The notes beneath the pieces were generated by a model. That model did not search any database. It saw only the letters and a program-made list of their open reading frames with translations, and was not told the origin of the DNA. Positions 1 to 10,072 of a DNA stretch of 64,000 bases are shown here, in pieces. The stretch is from Flammula alnicola (taxonomy: Eukaryota; Basidiomycota; Agaricomycetes; Agaricales; Strophariaceae). Position numbers and translations under genes: made by a program. Positions within the stretch are counted from its first letter, which is position 1. Each line of letters opens with the position of its first letter. The stretch spans positions 1 through 64,000 of the forward strand of contig JADNRV010000010.1 in the NCBI GenBank assembly GCA_015499995.1, written 5' to 3'.

Positions 1-540
1 CTCAGGCCTCTCATCCTCATCGATGACATGAGCACTAGCGAACACAACTCAGCAAGCTCGTTCTAGGGCAGAATACAGCAGTGCATAGCCATCACACAGA
101 CACAGGGAGTGGTTTATCCATCATTTGTGGGCAGGCAAAGCATGTAGCTAAGGGCTCGAAGCTGGGATGCGAGGTTCACAGGTGCTAAAGGTATGTGTGA
201 GATCTACAAGAATGGCACTCAAGATACTTATGTGTCGCATTTGCAGTGTTCTCGCCCTCAAGTTGCCGTCTCGTCTGCATCGTTTGAGAAACGGATCTGC
301 AGCCATTTTACAGCTGAGGCTTGTATGACCTCCATGACATCTGCTGTCCCCCAGCATTGTTTATCTTCGATTCAGCCATTTTTTCGAGATGCGGGTAGTA
401 AATTCTGTATTAATTTAGGATGTATACAATTTTAATAAATTTGTTTCATATATGCTTTTCCATATATACTTTTGTGAGATTGATAAAGCCTAGATACCTG
501 AGAAATAACAGGATTTAAAGAGCTTTATGATTGCTCTAGG
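1..540. other. gene-poor left edge
   Basis: No coding region is supported here. The only open frames are short (under 81 codons), overlap on both strands and show no recognisable domain. Base composition is mixed, with an AT-rich stretch near 410-500. It belongs to the same repeat-rich tract as the sequence that follows. Confidence 0.5.
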
Positions 541-720
541 TTACTCTGGCCCTGCTTTGAACTGCTTTGGGAGTGCTTTGGGAGTGCTTTGGGAGTACTT
601 TGGACCTGCTTTGAGAGTGCTTTGGGTTGCTTTGGGTTGCTTTCAGACTTCTTTAGTTTGGCTTTCAGACTTCTTTGGCTCCGCTTTCAAAGCAAGTGGA
701 GTGGCTTTGAGACGTCTTTG
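541..720. repeat. short TTTGGGAGTGC-type simple repeat
   Basis: A degenerate tandem array of about 11-bp units of the type TTTGGGAGTGC or CTTTGGGTTGC runs through this stretch. Units drift from GGGAGTGC to GGGTTGC to CAGACTTC. The 64-codon open frame across it is a by-product of the repeat and is not called as a gene. Confidence 0.6.
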
Positions 721-840
721 AGGAAATAGTTACCAAGTCACTTAGATTTCAAAGCTGCCTGAGAAGCTTTGAGTCTTTGTAGTCTTTAGAGTCTTTAGAG
801 ATGCCTAAAGCACCCTGGGTTTCTCTGAGGAAAAACTTCA

Positions 841-1124
841 TTACGAGGACCCATTAGGGGCTTCGTTTTTTAACCCGACCTCTGCAGGAGGACCCTTTGG
901 CATCAAAACTGAGGGAAATTTTGTACATGTTTGTTTGATGGCTAGGTTTATCTTATCTATAGTCACATGAGTATAAAGTATAACACGTGATTATGAGGAC
1001 CCTTTTAGGGGTTTCGTTTTTTTTTATAACCCGGACCTCTGCAGAGAGGACCCTTTGGCATCAAAACTGAGGGAAATTTTGTATATGTTTGTCTGATGGC
1101 TAGGTTTATCTTATCTATAGTCAA
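841..1124. repeat. imperfect direct repeat, two ~130-bp copies
   Basis: Copy 1 (841-966) and copy 2 (991-1124) share a GAGGACCC start, a short T run, an AACCC-GGACCTCTGCAG core, a GGCATCAAAACTGAGGG block and a shared end reading GGCTAGGTTTATCTTATC. About 25 bp of unrelated AT-rich sequence lies between them. They differ by small indels in the T run and a few substitutions. They may be tandem fragments of a non-autonomous element. No coding capacity is seen. Confidence 0.75.
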
Positions 1125-1749
1125 ATTTGGTGCGTTCTAGTTCAGGAATTGGGATACCATTCACCAAATCTGCCGAGTATATTTAGTAATAGCAGGGTTC
1201 AGCCAATCAGCCAACCCTCCCTTCAACGCCGCCACTGCACCACTGAACAGTTTTTGATGCTGCAGATGTGGCTCCCCAAATTATTGCAATTTGCGTGCAC
1301 ACGTCAAGCTTGCGAGCTGAGCCACTTTCCGATGCGAGCCTTTTCCTTTAATAGTGCACTACATTACTTGACCAAGCCACCCAAATTATATTACACTAGC
1401 TACATACTAGAAAAGCAAGCCTATTTTCTAAATGTGAGTATTTTCTAAGTGCGAGCCTACTTTCCAAATGTGAGCCTACTTTCAGACCGGCTAGCCCTGT
1501 GCCAGGTAAAGGCAATGTCAAACAATGACAAAGAATGTCCAAATGTGGGAAGTGTCTACAGTAATTCGCAAATTTCACATAGGGGGGTCTTTTACTAAGC
1601 TCCAAAATTATGATAGATGAATTCTACTCATTAATAGCTTTCAATTGAGCCCAAGATCTCCATCATCCGAGCAATACTACAGTCCTTTGCATATTTTTGT
1701 GAAAGTTGAAATGTTTCTGCACGTGGTCATGCACTGATGGTGCCTTGTC
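1125..1749. other. intergenic sequence, no gene seen
   Basis: Short open frames occur on both strands without domains, splice-supported extension or coding-like composition. A small run of related phrases containing AAATGTGAG and GCGAGCCTA lies near 1420-1500. Nothing functional is supported. Confidence 0.4.
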
Positions 1750-1851
1750 CAGTGATGGATGCTGATGTGATGACATACAGTCATCATGTCCAGTCCAGTA
1801 CATGCTGACTGATAGAAATTACATCAGCACTCTCTGGGCCAAAATCTTTGT
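1750..1851 (+). repeat. left terminal inverted repeat of the hAT-type element
   Basis: This arm starts CAGTGATGGATGCTGATG and pairs with the reverse complement of 3690-3785. Identity is high through a central block containing GTCCAGTCCAGTACA and ends at AAAATCTTTG. Confidence 0.8.
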
Positions 1852-2415
1852 CTGTCCCCCACGGGTCTTGTCAGCAACGACGAAGCGGAGAGTCGATTCC
1901 GTACCGATGCCCAACCAACATTCGTCCAACATCAATGCCAATGTCCATGCCAATCGAAAGGGTTGCAACGGCTGGCGACTATACCCACTCTTCGTCAACC
2001 TTTGCTCCTTTCCTCCGTGCTCCTTTGCCCCCTAGTGAGAGCGGCAGTGCCGCGCCCTGTTCTACAGCCTGAGCGCAAGCGACCTCTCTTGTCCTTGACA
2101 GCGCCGATATGGCTGGAGAATGCCCAAGGTCAGTACCACAACACCTCCGCTTCATCGCATATGACTTACCAGTGGTGTGCTCATCGTGTACAGACCCACC
2201 CGCTCCTCATTTCCAACCTAAACTCCTATGTATCTTACCCCCCATCCCTCTCTCTTGCCGCGAAGTCACTGGACAAACCCGAAGTCAGTCCATGAACACC
2301 ACATCGGCTCTCGAATAATGACTTACCGGTATCATTTCATACCACAGGGAGTCGGCGGCGGAGGCGGAGCGCAGGAACACACCTGGGATGCACCAACAAC
2401 TCGGCACTTGCACCT

Positions 2416-2853
2416 TTGCACCCAAAGGCCGTTTTTGATGAACTCCAACTTTATCTCACAAGTGAACCCGAGGATGTGAAGGATCCCATCAAGTGGTGGA
2501 ACGAGAAACACAAAACATACCCTCGCCTCCACCGAATGGCTCTCGATTATCTCACCATTCCAGGTAAGCACTATCTCTTCTCTTTTCATTCTTGTACCAA
2601 TTCATATTCTCTTTCAGCAACATCCGTTGATGTTGAGCGGCTCTTCAGCCGTGGACGTCTTATTCTTCACCACACACAGAGCCGGCTTTCTGTAACATCT
2701 ACACATGCACTTCTATGTCTTGGGTCATGGAGTTTATTGGGTCTGGTGAAGGATGAGGATGTGAATGCCGTGGCAAAAATGGACGACGTCGAAGGCCGGA
2801 TTGAACTTGAGAGGCTTGGAGAAGCTCTCAAGAGTAGGTCCTATGTGTGGTAG
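2416..2853 (+). pseudogene. hAT transposase C-terminal dimerisation domain fragment
   Basis: A frame continuous with sequence upstream of 2416 shows the conserved end of hAT transposases: a KDPIKWWNEK stretch, then LDYL-IPATSVDVERLFSRG after removal of a 54-nt intron (2564-2617, GTAAGC to TTTCAG), then RSRL and a tryptophan-rich tail (GSWSLLGL). This segment forms the dimerisation surface of the transposase. The DDE catalytic region and the BED finger are missing and no in-frame ATG opens the fragment, so it cannot encode an active enzyme. Confidence in the family is high. Whether the 5' part was deleted or drifted past recognition is open. Confidence 0.8.
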
Positions 2854-3054
2854 AGCTTTGTAGTTCTATTACATATACGTAGTCGGCTCTCAGGGCATTT
2901 TTGTAGTGAAAAAATAATTCCATTTACTATCTACAATACACATAAGAAAGCGAAGATATATATTTTGTGTACGCCCCCCAGTTCATGTGCCCATTGTGGG
3001 CAGCTTCACATGGCCAGTTTACAGAGTTGAGGAATCCACCTCTGGCTCGCTATT

Positions 3055-3436
3055 GCATGCGAAGGAGGTGGAGGACGCAGTTGCGGCGCATCGAGTGCGA
3101 GGGAGGTGGAGAGGTGGTGGCAGCGTCGAACGTCACCAAAACACCACCTCCGTCTCGTTCTTGGGCACGAGGGAGTTGGAGAGGCGGTGGCGGCATCAAA
3201 CGTCACCGAAACACCTCCCTCTCGCTCTTGCATGCGAGGGAGGTGGAGAGGTGGTGGCGGCATTGAACATCGCCGAAACACCACCTCCATCTCGCTCTCG
3301 CACACGAGGGAGGTGGAGAGGCGGTGGCGGCGTCGAACGTCGCCAAGAGACCACCTCCGTCTTGCTCTTGCACACAAGGGAGGTGGTGGTGGATGCAGCA
3401 ATGCGGCTCATTCTTGCACATGAGGGAGGTGGCAAA
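3055..3436. repeat. GC-rich minisatellite, ~70-bp unit, about five copies
   Basis: Units start near 3092, 3168, 3235, 3305 and 3372. Each carries CGAGGGAGGTGGAGAGG, then GGTGGCGGC, then a GAACGTC-CC-AAACACC block and a CTCGCTCTTGC end. Because the unit has few stops, several overlapping open frames (80-160 codons) appear on both strands. These are repeat artefacts rather than genes. The array sits inside the hAT-type element. Confidence 0.8.
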
Positions 3437-3491
3437 GTAATGAACAATCTACAACATGCCGATAGATAGGTTAGTAGGTATTTGAAGAAGT

Positions 3492-3596
3492 AAACTTGGG
3501 GGGATGAGGGCCATTGCTTCGCATGGCAAAACGAGGACCAGGCTGTATCAAGTCTGAAATGTTATTACTGTAATATAAAATTTAGTTCTTAAGAAT
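3492..3596 (+). repeat. left arm of a second inverted repeat
   Basis: About 105 bp starting AAACTTGGGGGGATGAGG is repeated in inverted orientation at 7144-7254. The arms differ by a 3-bp and a 4-bp indel and few substitutions. No target-site duplication was seen beside either arm. Confidence 0.8.
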
Positions 3597-3689
3597 TCAA
3601 AGACTATTATTGAAATTAGAATCAGTTCTTGCAAACACATTGGACAGGCAATTTCAATGTACTTAAAGAAGTATGTACTTAGAATTCGA

Positions 3690-3785
3690 AAAGATTTTGG
3701 CCCGGAGAATGCTGACGTGATTTCTATCAGTCAGCGTGTACTGGACTGGACATGATGACTGTATGTCATCACATCAGCATCACTG
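3690..3785 (-). repeat. right terminal inverted repeat of the hAT-type element
   Basis: This is the reverse-complement partner of 1750-1851. Read on the minus strand it begins CAGTGATGCTGATG and ends in GGGCCAAAATCTTT. It lies inside the interval bounded by the second inverted-repeat pair (3492-3596 and 7144-7254), so the two structures overlap rather than nest cleanly. Confidence 0.8.
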
Positions 3786-3796
3786 AACGGGTTCGG

Positions 3797-6700
3797 CACT
3801 GCGGGATCTAAATACTAGCACGCCAACCAACTGCCAGTACTGCCCTCTCCGCTCTCTCTCTACCTCTCACTTGCCACCAACACCTCCCCTGCCCATTCCT
3901 CAACTCGCCCATCTGTTGGGGCCATCGTCTCATGAGGATAATGCGTCAACGAGGATAAGAGAGCGACGCGGAAAGTGAGGCACAAGCGGTACTGTTCCTC
4001 CACCACCATGGCCCTCCTCCTGCCTGCTCGTTGTCGCCGACATGACCTTTCTGTTTGCCTGCCCATCTGCCATTTTTGCGATATCATGAAACGGCACCTG
4101 CAACAGCAAGAATACGAGCTGAATGAGAACCCGCTACATGACGAGGCCCAACCCACGCCCACCCTATGCAAACGCTCATCAGCACCGTCACACGTCATAA
4201 GCAAGCCAATCACCTTTGGAAACATGACGATGCCAGCGAGGGAGGGCTCGAGGAGGACAAGGGAGATGGTGAATGCCACCAGGTGTATGGCTACCCTGTA
4301 CCTTGTTGGTATGGGTAGTGACACTGACGATGGAACAGGGCCTGTGAGGAGGGATTCAGAGCTGAGGTATGTGGCAAACCAATCCGTACAACCTCGCTAA
4401 CAGCTTCACACCTTCTTTTTCATGTAGAACCAGACTCGAGGGTACCCCAATGGCCACGAACACCAAGGCTGCAAGAGCGCTGGGCAGGAGCGCCCAGGGC
4501 CCAGGGGGGTATGGCAGGCCTGTGGCCACCGCTGAACCCTCCCCACCTTTGACTGCACGTACGACCCGGGCATGCGGTGGCATGCGACCGATGGTGGCAA
4601 TGAACGAGACCTCGAGGCCTCTGGTTGCGCCGCGGGAAGGAATTTGGGGAGCAAGGTAAGTATCTGCACACACAGTGGGACTATGATGAGTAGTGGGTCG
4701 ATGCACGGACGATGCATTTCCGCGAGGCGTCAGGTGGTGGGGATAGGATACGCTTGCAGGGTGAGGGGTGGAGAAGGAGGAAGGTCCTGAATGATTGCTG
4801 TTCTTCGTGAGAGGGGGAGTTACTTGTGGGTGTAATGTCCCGCTTTTTTGTTTTATCTCTATTTATCGGAATTATTTACTGGAAGTCTATCAACGTACGT
4901 ACGAGGATATTATGTTTATTACCGTCTCTTTAGTCGTGTACTATAGACACTCAATAAATGAAATCTTTAATACTTTCGGCTGAGCTGCCAGCCTGGGAAG
5001 AAGTGACTTCTCTTTCTGCAACCTCCACCTCCCTCGTCATTTCTCTCATTTCGTCGACACTCTGCCTTTGTTAGATTCTGTAAATCAACATGCCAGGACC
5101 CACGCTCGATTTCACCTGCAAGGACACGATGCAGCCCCAAACCGCCGGAAATAAGGGAGGATCAAGTTATCATTGCATAGTCTAGGTGCGTACAAAGACA
5201 AATCCTATCTTTGGACTATGGACTCACTCCTGGCTTGCAGTGAGCTCGCATGTATCTGGGGTCATCTGGGCATTCTGGAGATATGGAAGATGCTGCAAGG
5301 TATGGTCTTATGGTCAAAGGGTGGAGGTAAGGATGTACTCACCTCGTTTTCCTCGCGGTCCAGGGTGTATTAACAAGCACATCTACCTACTACACCATCT
5401 CAAACGCTCATCTCATGCTCGACGTTGATCATCAGCATTCGGCGGAGGTTGGTATACTCTCTAGGAATAGATGGGCAGTGAACCGGTGATGATGTGACTC
5501 TGCAGTTGATGGCCTGGCTCCAAGTAAGTACATCCCTATGTCGCGACATTACTTCTATCCAATGATTTCTTTGGCTCATGTTTCCATGTTTGCAGCAGTG
5601 AAATGGCTCGGCATCTGAGTAGCAACCAGAATGAGATGAGAGACATACCGTCAACCCCGAAAACCTCGATGGTGACGTTCCGCTGTCACCCTCCCACCCT
5701 ATGCTGTGTCTGTAGCGTCTTTCGCTTCGTGGGTTGCAGCTGCTCTGATCCTCATTATTCATAGAATGATGAGACGAGACGTACGAGACAGCAGGTTAGT
5801 TACTTTCCTACAACAATGAAAATGAACCCTCACTTACATTTTCGCGTTTCAGAGTGCCTAGAACCCTCCACGGACAAGAATGACAGTCAACAACAAGCTC
5901 AGAAGGAGGCGAGAGACGCACCTGCCAAACCAGCAACCACCGACCGCATACACCCTTGACCCCTCCACTTACACCTTCGACATCGTGCAGCACCCTGCTC
6001 GCGCTTCACTCGATGGGTCGTCTGCGCTCGGATTGCAGTGTGGGGTGGGATTTCCGTGTAAGCTCAATAACTAAAACCGACTCCTGGCTTACCTTTCTGA
6101 CTCTGCAGTGCACCAAAATGAATCATAAAGAGGACGGTGCAAGCACTAGCGAGCGAGAAAGTTGAGACAATACCTACAGCAATACGAAGAGCCGATAACT
6201 GACCTACTAGTGGGCGGCGACATATCTGGGCCTGGGCGAGTGTCGGAAGGGCGTCGAGCTGTTTGGCGAGAAGAGGGATGGGAGTACGGTGTTCAATGAC
6301 TGCAATTGGTGCCAGCGCTCAGCCAACAATGCCCATGCCTATGGACCCAGGACGGCCAGCAGAACCAGAACCAGGAGGCAAGAGACTAACCGGCGGTCAT
6401 CCCACGTACACCGTCAACACCTCCGCTTACGCCCTCGGCGTCCTCTACACCCCTTATCACATGCCATTGACGGGCTGTCTGTGTTCGACTGGCGGCATCG
6501 GGTGTGGATTCCATTCGGTTTGCGGTGTGGGACGGCATGGGCACGGATTACGACGCTGGAGGGTCTAGGGCAGGATATACATGTCAGGTGAGTTCAATCC
6601 TATAACGAGCAAAGAAAACGTAGCTTACCTTTCTGGTTATACAGCACACACAGCCTGGGACGCGAATGATGCTTGAAGACTGGGAGAGTTACCCAGCACT

Positions 6701-7143
6701 CTGTCAATGGCACCCATCCCAACAGACACAGAATGACCATCAGACTGCGACAGACATACCTGCGGTCACGCATACACCGCCTACAAGTGCCCATCAACCT
6801 CTCCGCCACAATCTTCGACACCCTGCACTCCTTATCGATCGACAATTGGTGGGTCGTACGAGTTTGAACAGCGGTATACGATGGGCATCGATTTCGATGC
6901 TGGAAGGGATTGAGCGGGATCTAGGTCAAGGTTAGCTCAATCCAGCACCCATTAATGAAGTTATAACTTACGTTTACACATCTATAGTGCAACGATCCTC
7001 TGGACACAAAGAAACACCAATGCCACCAGCGCGAGAAGAGGTTAGAGATGCCTACACACTAGAGACAATGCCGCCGCCTCCGCTATTTATGCTCCATGTC
7101 GTACAACATATCCGTGGGCCAAGGGGTAATAGTCTTTGCATTT
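3797..7143. other. degenerate repeat tract, no intact gene
   Basis: Many overlapping open frames exist on both strands (for example 3975-4400 and 5400-5762), but none shows a recognisable domain or a consistent exon chain. Around 4080-4310 the plus strand reads like a disordered coding segment (KRHLQQQEYELNENPL, then a Thr/Arg-rich stretch). It breaks off without a supported start or end. Intron-like boundaries (GTGAGT or GTAAGC to CAG) recur between 5.4 and 7.0 kb. The tract is best read as an eroded mobile element or gene. Confidence 0.5.
5930..6970 (+). repeat. three diverged copies of an exon-plus-intron-like module
   Basis: Three blocks (about 5930-6110, 6385-6650 and 6760-6990) share an order of elements: an ACACC-rich segment with CACCTCCGC-like sequence, a CACCCTGC- or CACCCCTT-type segment, a GGTGTGG-like segment, a splice-donor-like GT(A/G)AG-TCAAT, and a pyrimidine-rich acceptor ending in CAG or TAG followed by CA-rich sequence. 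Identity between copies is modest. The protein, if one existed, is not recognised. Confidence 0.4.
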
Positions 7144-7254
7144 TCAAGAACTAAATTTTATATTACTTACAGTAATAACATTTCAGACTTGATACAGCCT
7201 CCTGGTCCTCGTTTTGCCATGCGAAGCAATGGCCCTCATCCCCCCAAGTTTTCC
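7144..7254 (-). repeat. right arm of the second inverted repeat
   Basis: The reverse complement of this stretch matches 3492-3596 almost throughout. Relative to the left arm it carries an extra 3 bp in the GGACCAGG region and an extra 4 bp in the TTACTGTAA region. Confidence 0.8.
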
Positions 7255-7917
7255 TGATGTGCTGCCCGCGAGGTAGATACTTACTTCATTGGGGTGTATA
7301 ACAATGCGAGCACCACGGGCCTTCAATCAGCGACCATGTCGGATTAAACTAGTGTTTCATGTTATGCAATGTATTGGCCACAAATGACATATACCATTTG
7401 AACACTGGCCTACAGTCTACTTGCTTGTAACGTCAGAGCGCTACGCCACTACGACTCTGGGCCGATGATGATCTTCATCTTATCTGCCGGTTGGCAATAG
7501 TCGCGATTCGTTCGCTGATAAGTCTTCTTCCCTACACTGCATAATTTATGTGTCTTTACTGAACCTCCGTTTTCCACGGTCCGTTAATTTCCTAGTATGA
7601 CTCCAGATAAACACTAAGACACATCAATTATTTTCGTGATTTTTTGGCGCCGCGTCCGAATTCAGTAGGCATATCTTGGGTGCCTATTTCTGACGATGCA
7701 TGCGTTGCAGATTTCGAATCCCATGGGTAAATGTAAGAAGCAATCTAATTGTAACATAATTTGAAGAAAATTTGGAATTATTGCGATAAGAAAATGATGC
7801 CTGAGGTAATGCTAGCCCTTATGGTAGAATCTAACATAATAGCGCAATCGGTCTCAACGTATTTAAATTGTAGAGACTTTGGATTTGTCTCTCAGAAATT
7901 AACTTCAAGCCAGTAAG
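7255..7917. other. upstream region of the terpene synthase
   Basis: No open frame is supported. An AT-rich block with ATTTAAATTG sits near 7860, about 55 bp before the synthase start, and could serve as a promoter element. tRNA box-like phrases near 7440 and 7710 were examined and not accepted as tRNA genes. Confidence 0.4.
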
Positions 7918-9393
7918 ATGCTCACCATCCGCCCTTTCCCCCAGAACTTTGCTTTAAAGAACCTTGCACAAATTACTTCCCGAGCATGCGCTCTTAAGGT
8001 CAATCCAAATAGCGAGGTTGTCGACGAGAAAATGCGCGAGTGGTTCATGAGGTAGGAGTTCCGTATTGCTAGTACTTCTACATGTATAAACAATACTGAC
8101 TTGACCAAAGTTTCAAGGTCTACAAGGATTCGCAGGGAATTGACTTCATGGATCGAGGACGATTTGATATCTTTGCTGCCCTCAGCTTCCCAGATGCCGA
8201 TCCAGACCATCTTCAGACTTGCTTGGCCTTTTTCTTCTGGGCGTTTGCGGTAAGAAAATGTGATACAACAGCCGTCTTTATAGCTACTGATTAATAATTT
8301 AGACTGACGATCTCTCTGATGAAGGAGAGTTCCAAGCGAAGCCTGACCATGTCAAGGCTGGTGTTGATATCTGTCGAGAAATTGTGTACAATCAAGTATC
8401 TCCCGTACCCGACTATCCCTATGCCACAATGCTTCAAGAGTAAGCTTCGAATAATCGTAATTAACTGACGCTTTTACGAGCCTTATTTATAGCCTTTTTA
8501 GCCGCATCCGGGCGACTGCCACCACAGGAACTTGCGAAAGGCAGGTGAAACTTAGGTGCAAGTACCTTTAATGCTAACGCCTGCTCAGATTTTTGCGGGC
8601 TTTTGAGGCTTTCAGTAACTCCGAAATCAACCAATCTCTCAATCGTTCAATTGGCCGAATGCCTTCTGTCTCTGAATTTATTCTTGCACGTCGAGCTACT
8701 ATTGGTGCTGCATTGGTTGAGGGTAAACCTATTTCGCTGTCCCATCCTTTGCCCACTTACGATGGCAATAAAATCTGCAGCAATGGTGGAATATTCCTTG
8801 GACTTAAACATCCCAGACCATGTCTTCCAAGACCCTATCTTTATGGCTATGTCAGATGCCACCACGGATATGATGACTTGGCCTAATGTGCGTAACTCGT
8901 CGTTTCGATCCTGTTGTTTTCTGAATTCCATTTAGGATCTTTGCTCCTTGAATGTAAGTGATTGACATGCCAATGTCAAGAATGTCCCTCTGAAGTCATG
9001 TGTAGAAGGAACAAGCAGACGGCGATCTTCAGAATTTAGTATGCTGCATTATGATGGAGCGCGGCGTCGAACTTCAGGAAGGAATTGACATTCTGACAGA
9101 AATGCTCGATGCACGTGTAACTGAGTATCTTGCCCTGAAGGCAAAACTTCCCTCCTTTGGACCAGTCGTCGACTCCGAACTCGCCAAGTATCACGCAGCT
9201 CTGGAGAACTTTGTTCAAGGAACGGTGGTTTGGTATTACATGAGCCCACGTAAGTTTGGCAGTATCATGATTTGTATCTGAATTAAAGCTGATTCAACCA
9301 GGATATTTCTCGAAACGTGACCGTCGCGACGGTCTCGAGCATCCCAGTTTGGTCATCAACTTAAAGCCATCGCCGGTGGTAGCAGTTGTTTGA
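7918..9393 (+). CDS. sesquiterpene synthase (class I terpene cyclase)
   Basis: Nine exons join to a 350-residue protein, the normal size for fungal class I sesquiterpene synthases, which ionise farnesyl diphosphate with Mg2+ and cyclise it in the cytosol. The aspartate-rich motif DDLSDE starts exon 3. The second metal site NDLCSLNKE (NDxxSxxxE) spans exons 6 to 8. The C-terminal block WYYMSPRYF carries the Arg-Tyr pair typical of basidiomycete enzymes of the protoilludene/trichodiene-like group. Exons: 7918-8051, 8111-8249, 8303-8439, 8493-8540, 8589-8722, 8781-8887, 8936-8953, 9006-9249, 9302-9393. Intron 4 keeps the frame only if it starts with GC at 8541. The neighbours are an acyltransferase and P450s, so the gene is the likely scaffold-forming step of a cluster. 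The exact product cannot be read from the sequence. Confidence 0.93.
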
Positions 9394-10072
9394 TTCGCTC
9401 AAGAATAGACGCAACAGTTTCACACAATGGGTTCCCTTATGCAAATTGAAATGATTGATGTCCCCCTATATATATACTTGAGTCGTTGTAACTTGTAACT
9501 TGTAGTAGTGGGATCTGGCCGGCGCTCGCTTAGATAGTAGATTAGATTGCTGTGGTTGTGCATGCTCATGTGTGCCAGTGCGCGTCGATACGGAATACAA
9601 CCACACCTCCTGCAATGCTCACGCACGGCGCTCATTATTTCCGTTTGATTCTGTTGAGTTGTTGACTAAGCTGGGCGCTTATCAGTCTCTCCCTATTTTG
9701 GACAGATGTTTCGGAAGTTGCCGATGCCTCGCAAATATTTAATCCGAACGAATCACAACTTCGAAGCCTGTTCCTTTTCCCCCTTGTTACTCTTTCTTAG
9801 GTGGGGTACACTTCCGATGTCCTGTTCCGCGGAGTTTTTCTCATTTTTTAGACGCCTGAAGCATCTACTAGGCTGTGGACGCAGACAGTTGCAGTGGTGC
9901 TGGGAGAACAGGCCGGACATCTTGAATCCGTTCAATGTTTCGAAGTTATTATCCTCCTGCAAACTAAAAATGCACAAAGGTACATCGATGTTTCTATATT
10001 TGCTATGCTCGTCTTAATAATAATTAAACGTGTTTCTTTCTCTCCAGGTCCATCGATACTTTCGTTTCAATT
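9394..10072. other. 3' flank of the synthase, no gene accepted
   Basis: An open frame of 103 codons at 9706-10017 has no recognisable domain and no splice-supported extension. A second overlapping frame lies on the minus strand. The interval separates the synthase from the convergent acyltransferase and most likely holds the two 3' untranslated regions. Confidence 0.4.

Larger units (their letters stand above)
1750..3785 (+). mobile_element. decayed hAT-type DNA transposon with ~95-bp terminal inverted repeats
   Basis: The left arm (1750-1851) and right arm (3690-3785) are inverted copies of each other over about 95 bp with a few mismatches and one 3-bp gap. Both outer ends read CAGTGATG going inwards, which fits the CA-N-NG style ends of hAT elements. 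Between them lies a fragment of a hAT transposase C-terminal domain (2416-2853) and a GC-rich minisatellite. No matching 8-bp target duplication is visible: the left flank is GCCTTGTC and the right flank is AACGGGTT. The copy is therefore old or rearranged. The N-terminal zinc finger and catalytic core are not recognisable. Confidence 0.7.

Noticed and set aside
1..1749. LTR retrotransposon end
   Set aside because: No TG...CA bounded pair, primer-binding site or polyprotein fragment was seen. The direct repeats are too short and adjacent.
2987..3469. Overlapping open frames of 80-160 codons on both strands
   Set aside because: They are produced by the GC-rich minisatellite unit, have repetitive composition and no domain.
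7425..7500. tRNA or tRNA-derived SINE, from box A/B-like phrases on the minus strand
   Set aside because: The acceptor stem does not pair and the B box departs from consensus, so no cloverleaf can be drawn.
7690..7730. tRNA B-box-like phrase GATTTCGAATCCC
   Set aside because: No matching A box, anticodon arm or acceptor stem is found at the right distance.
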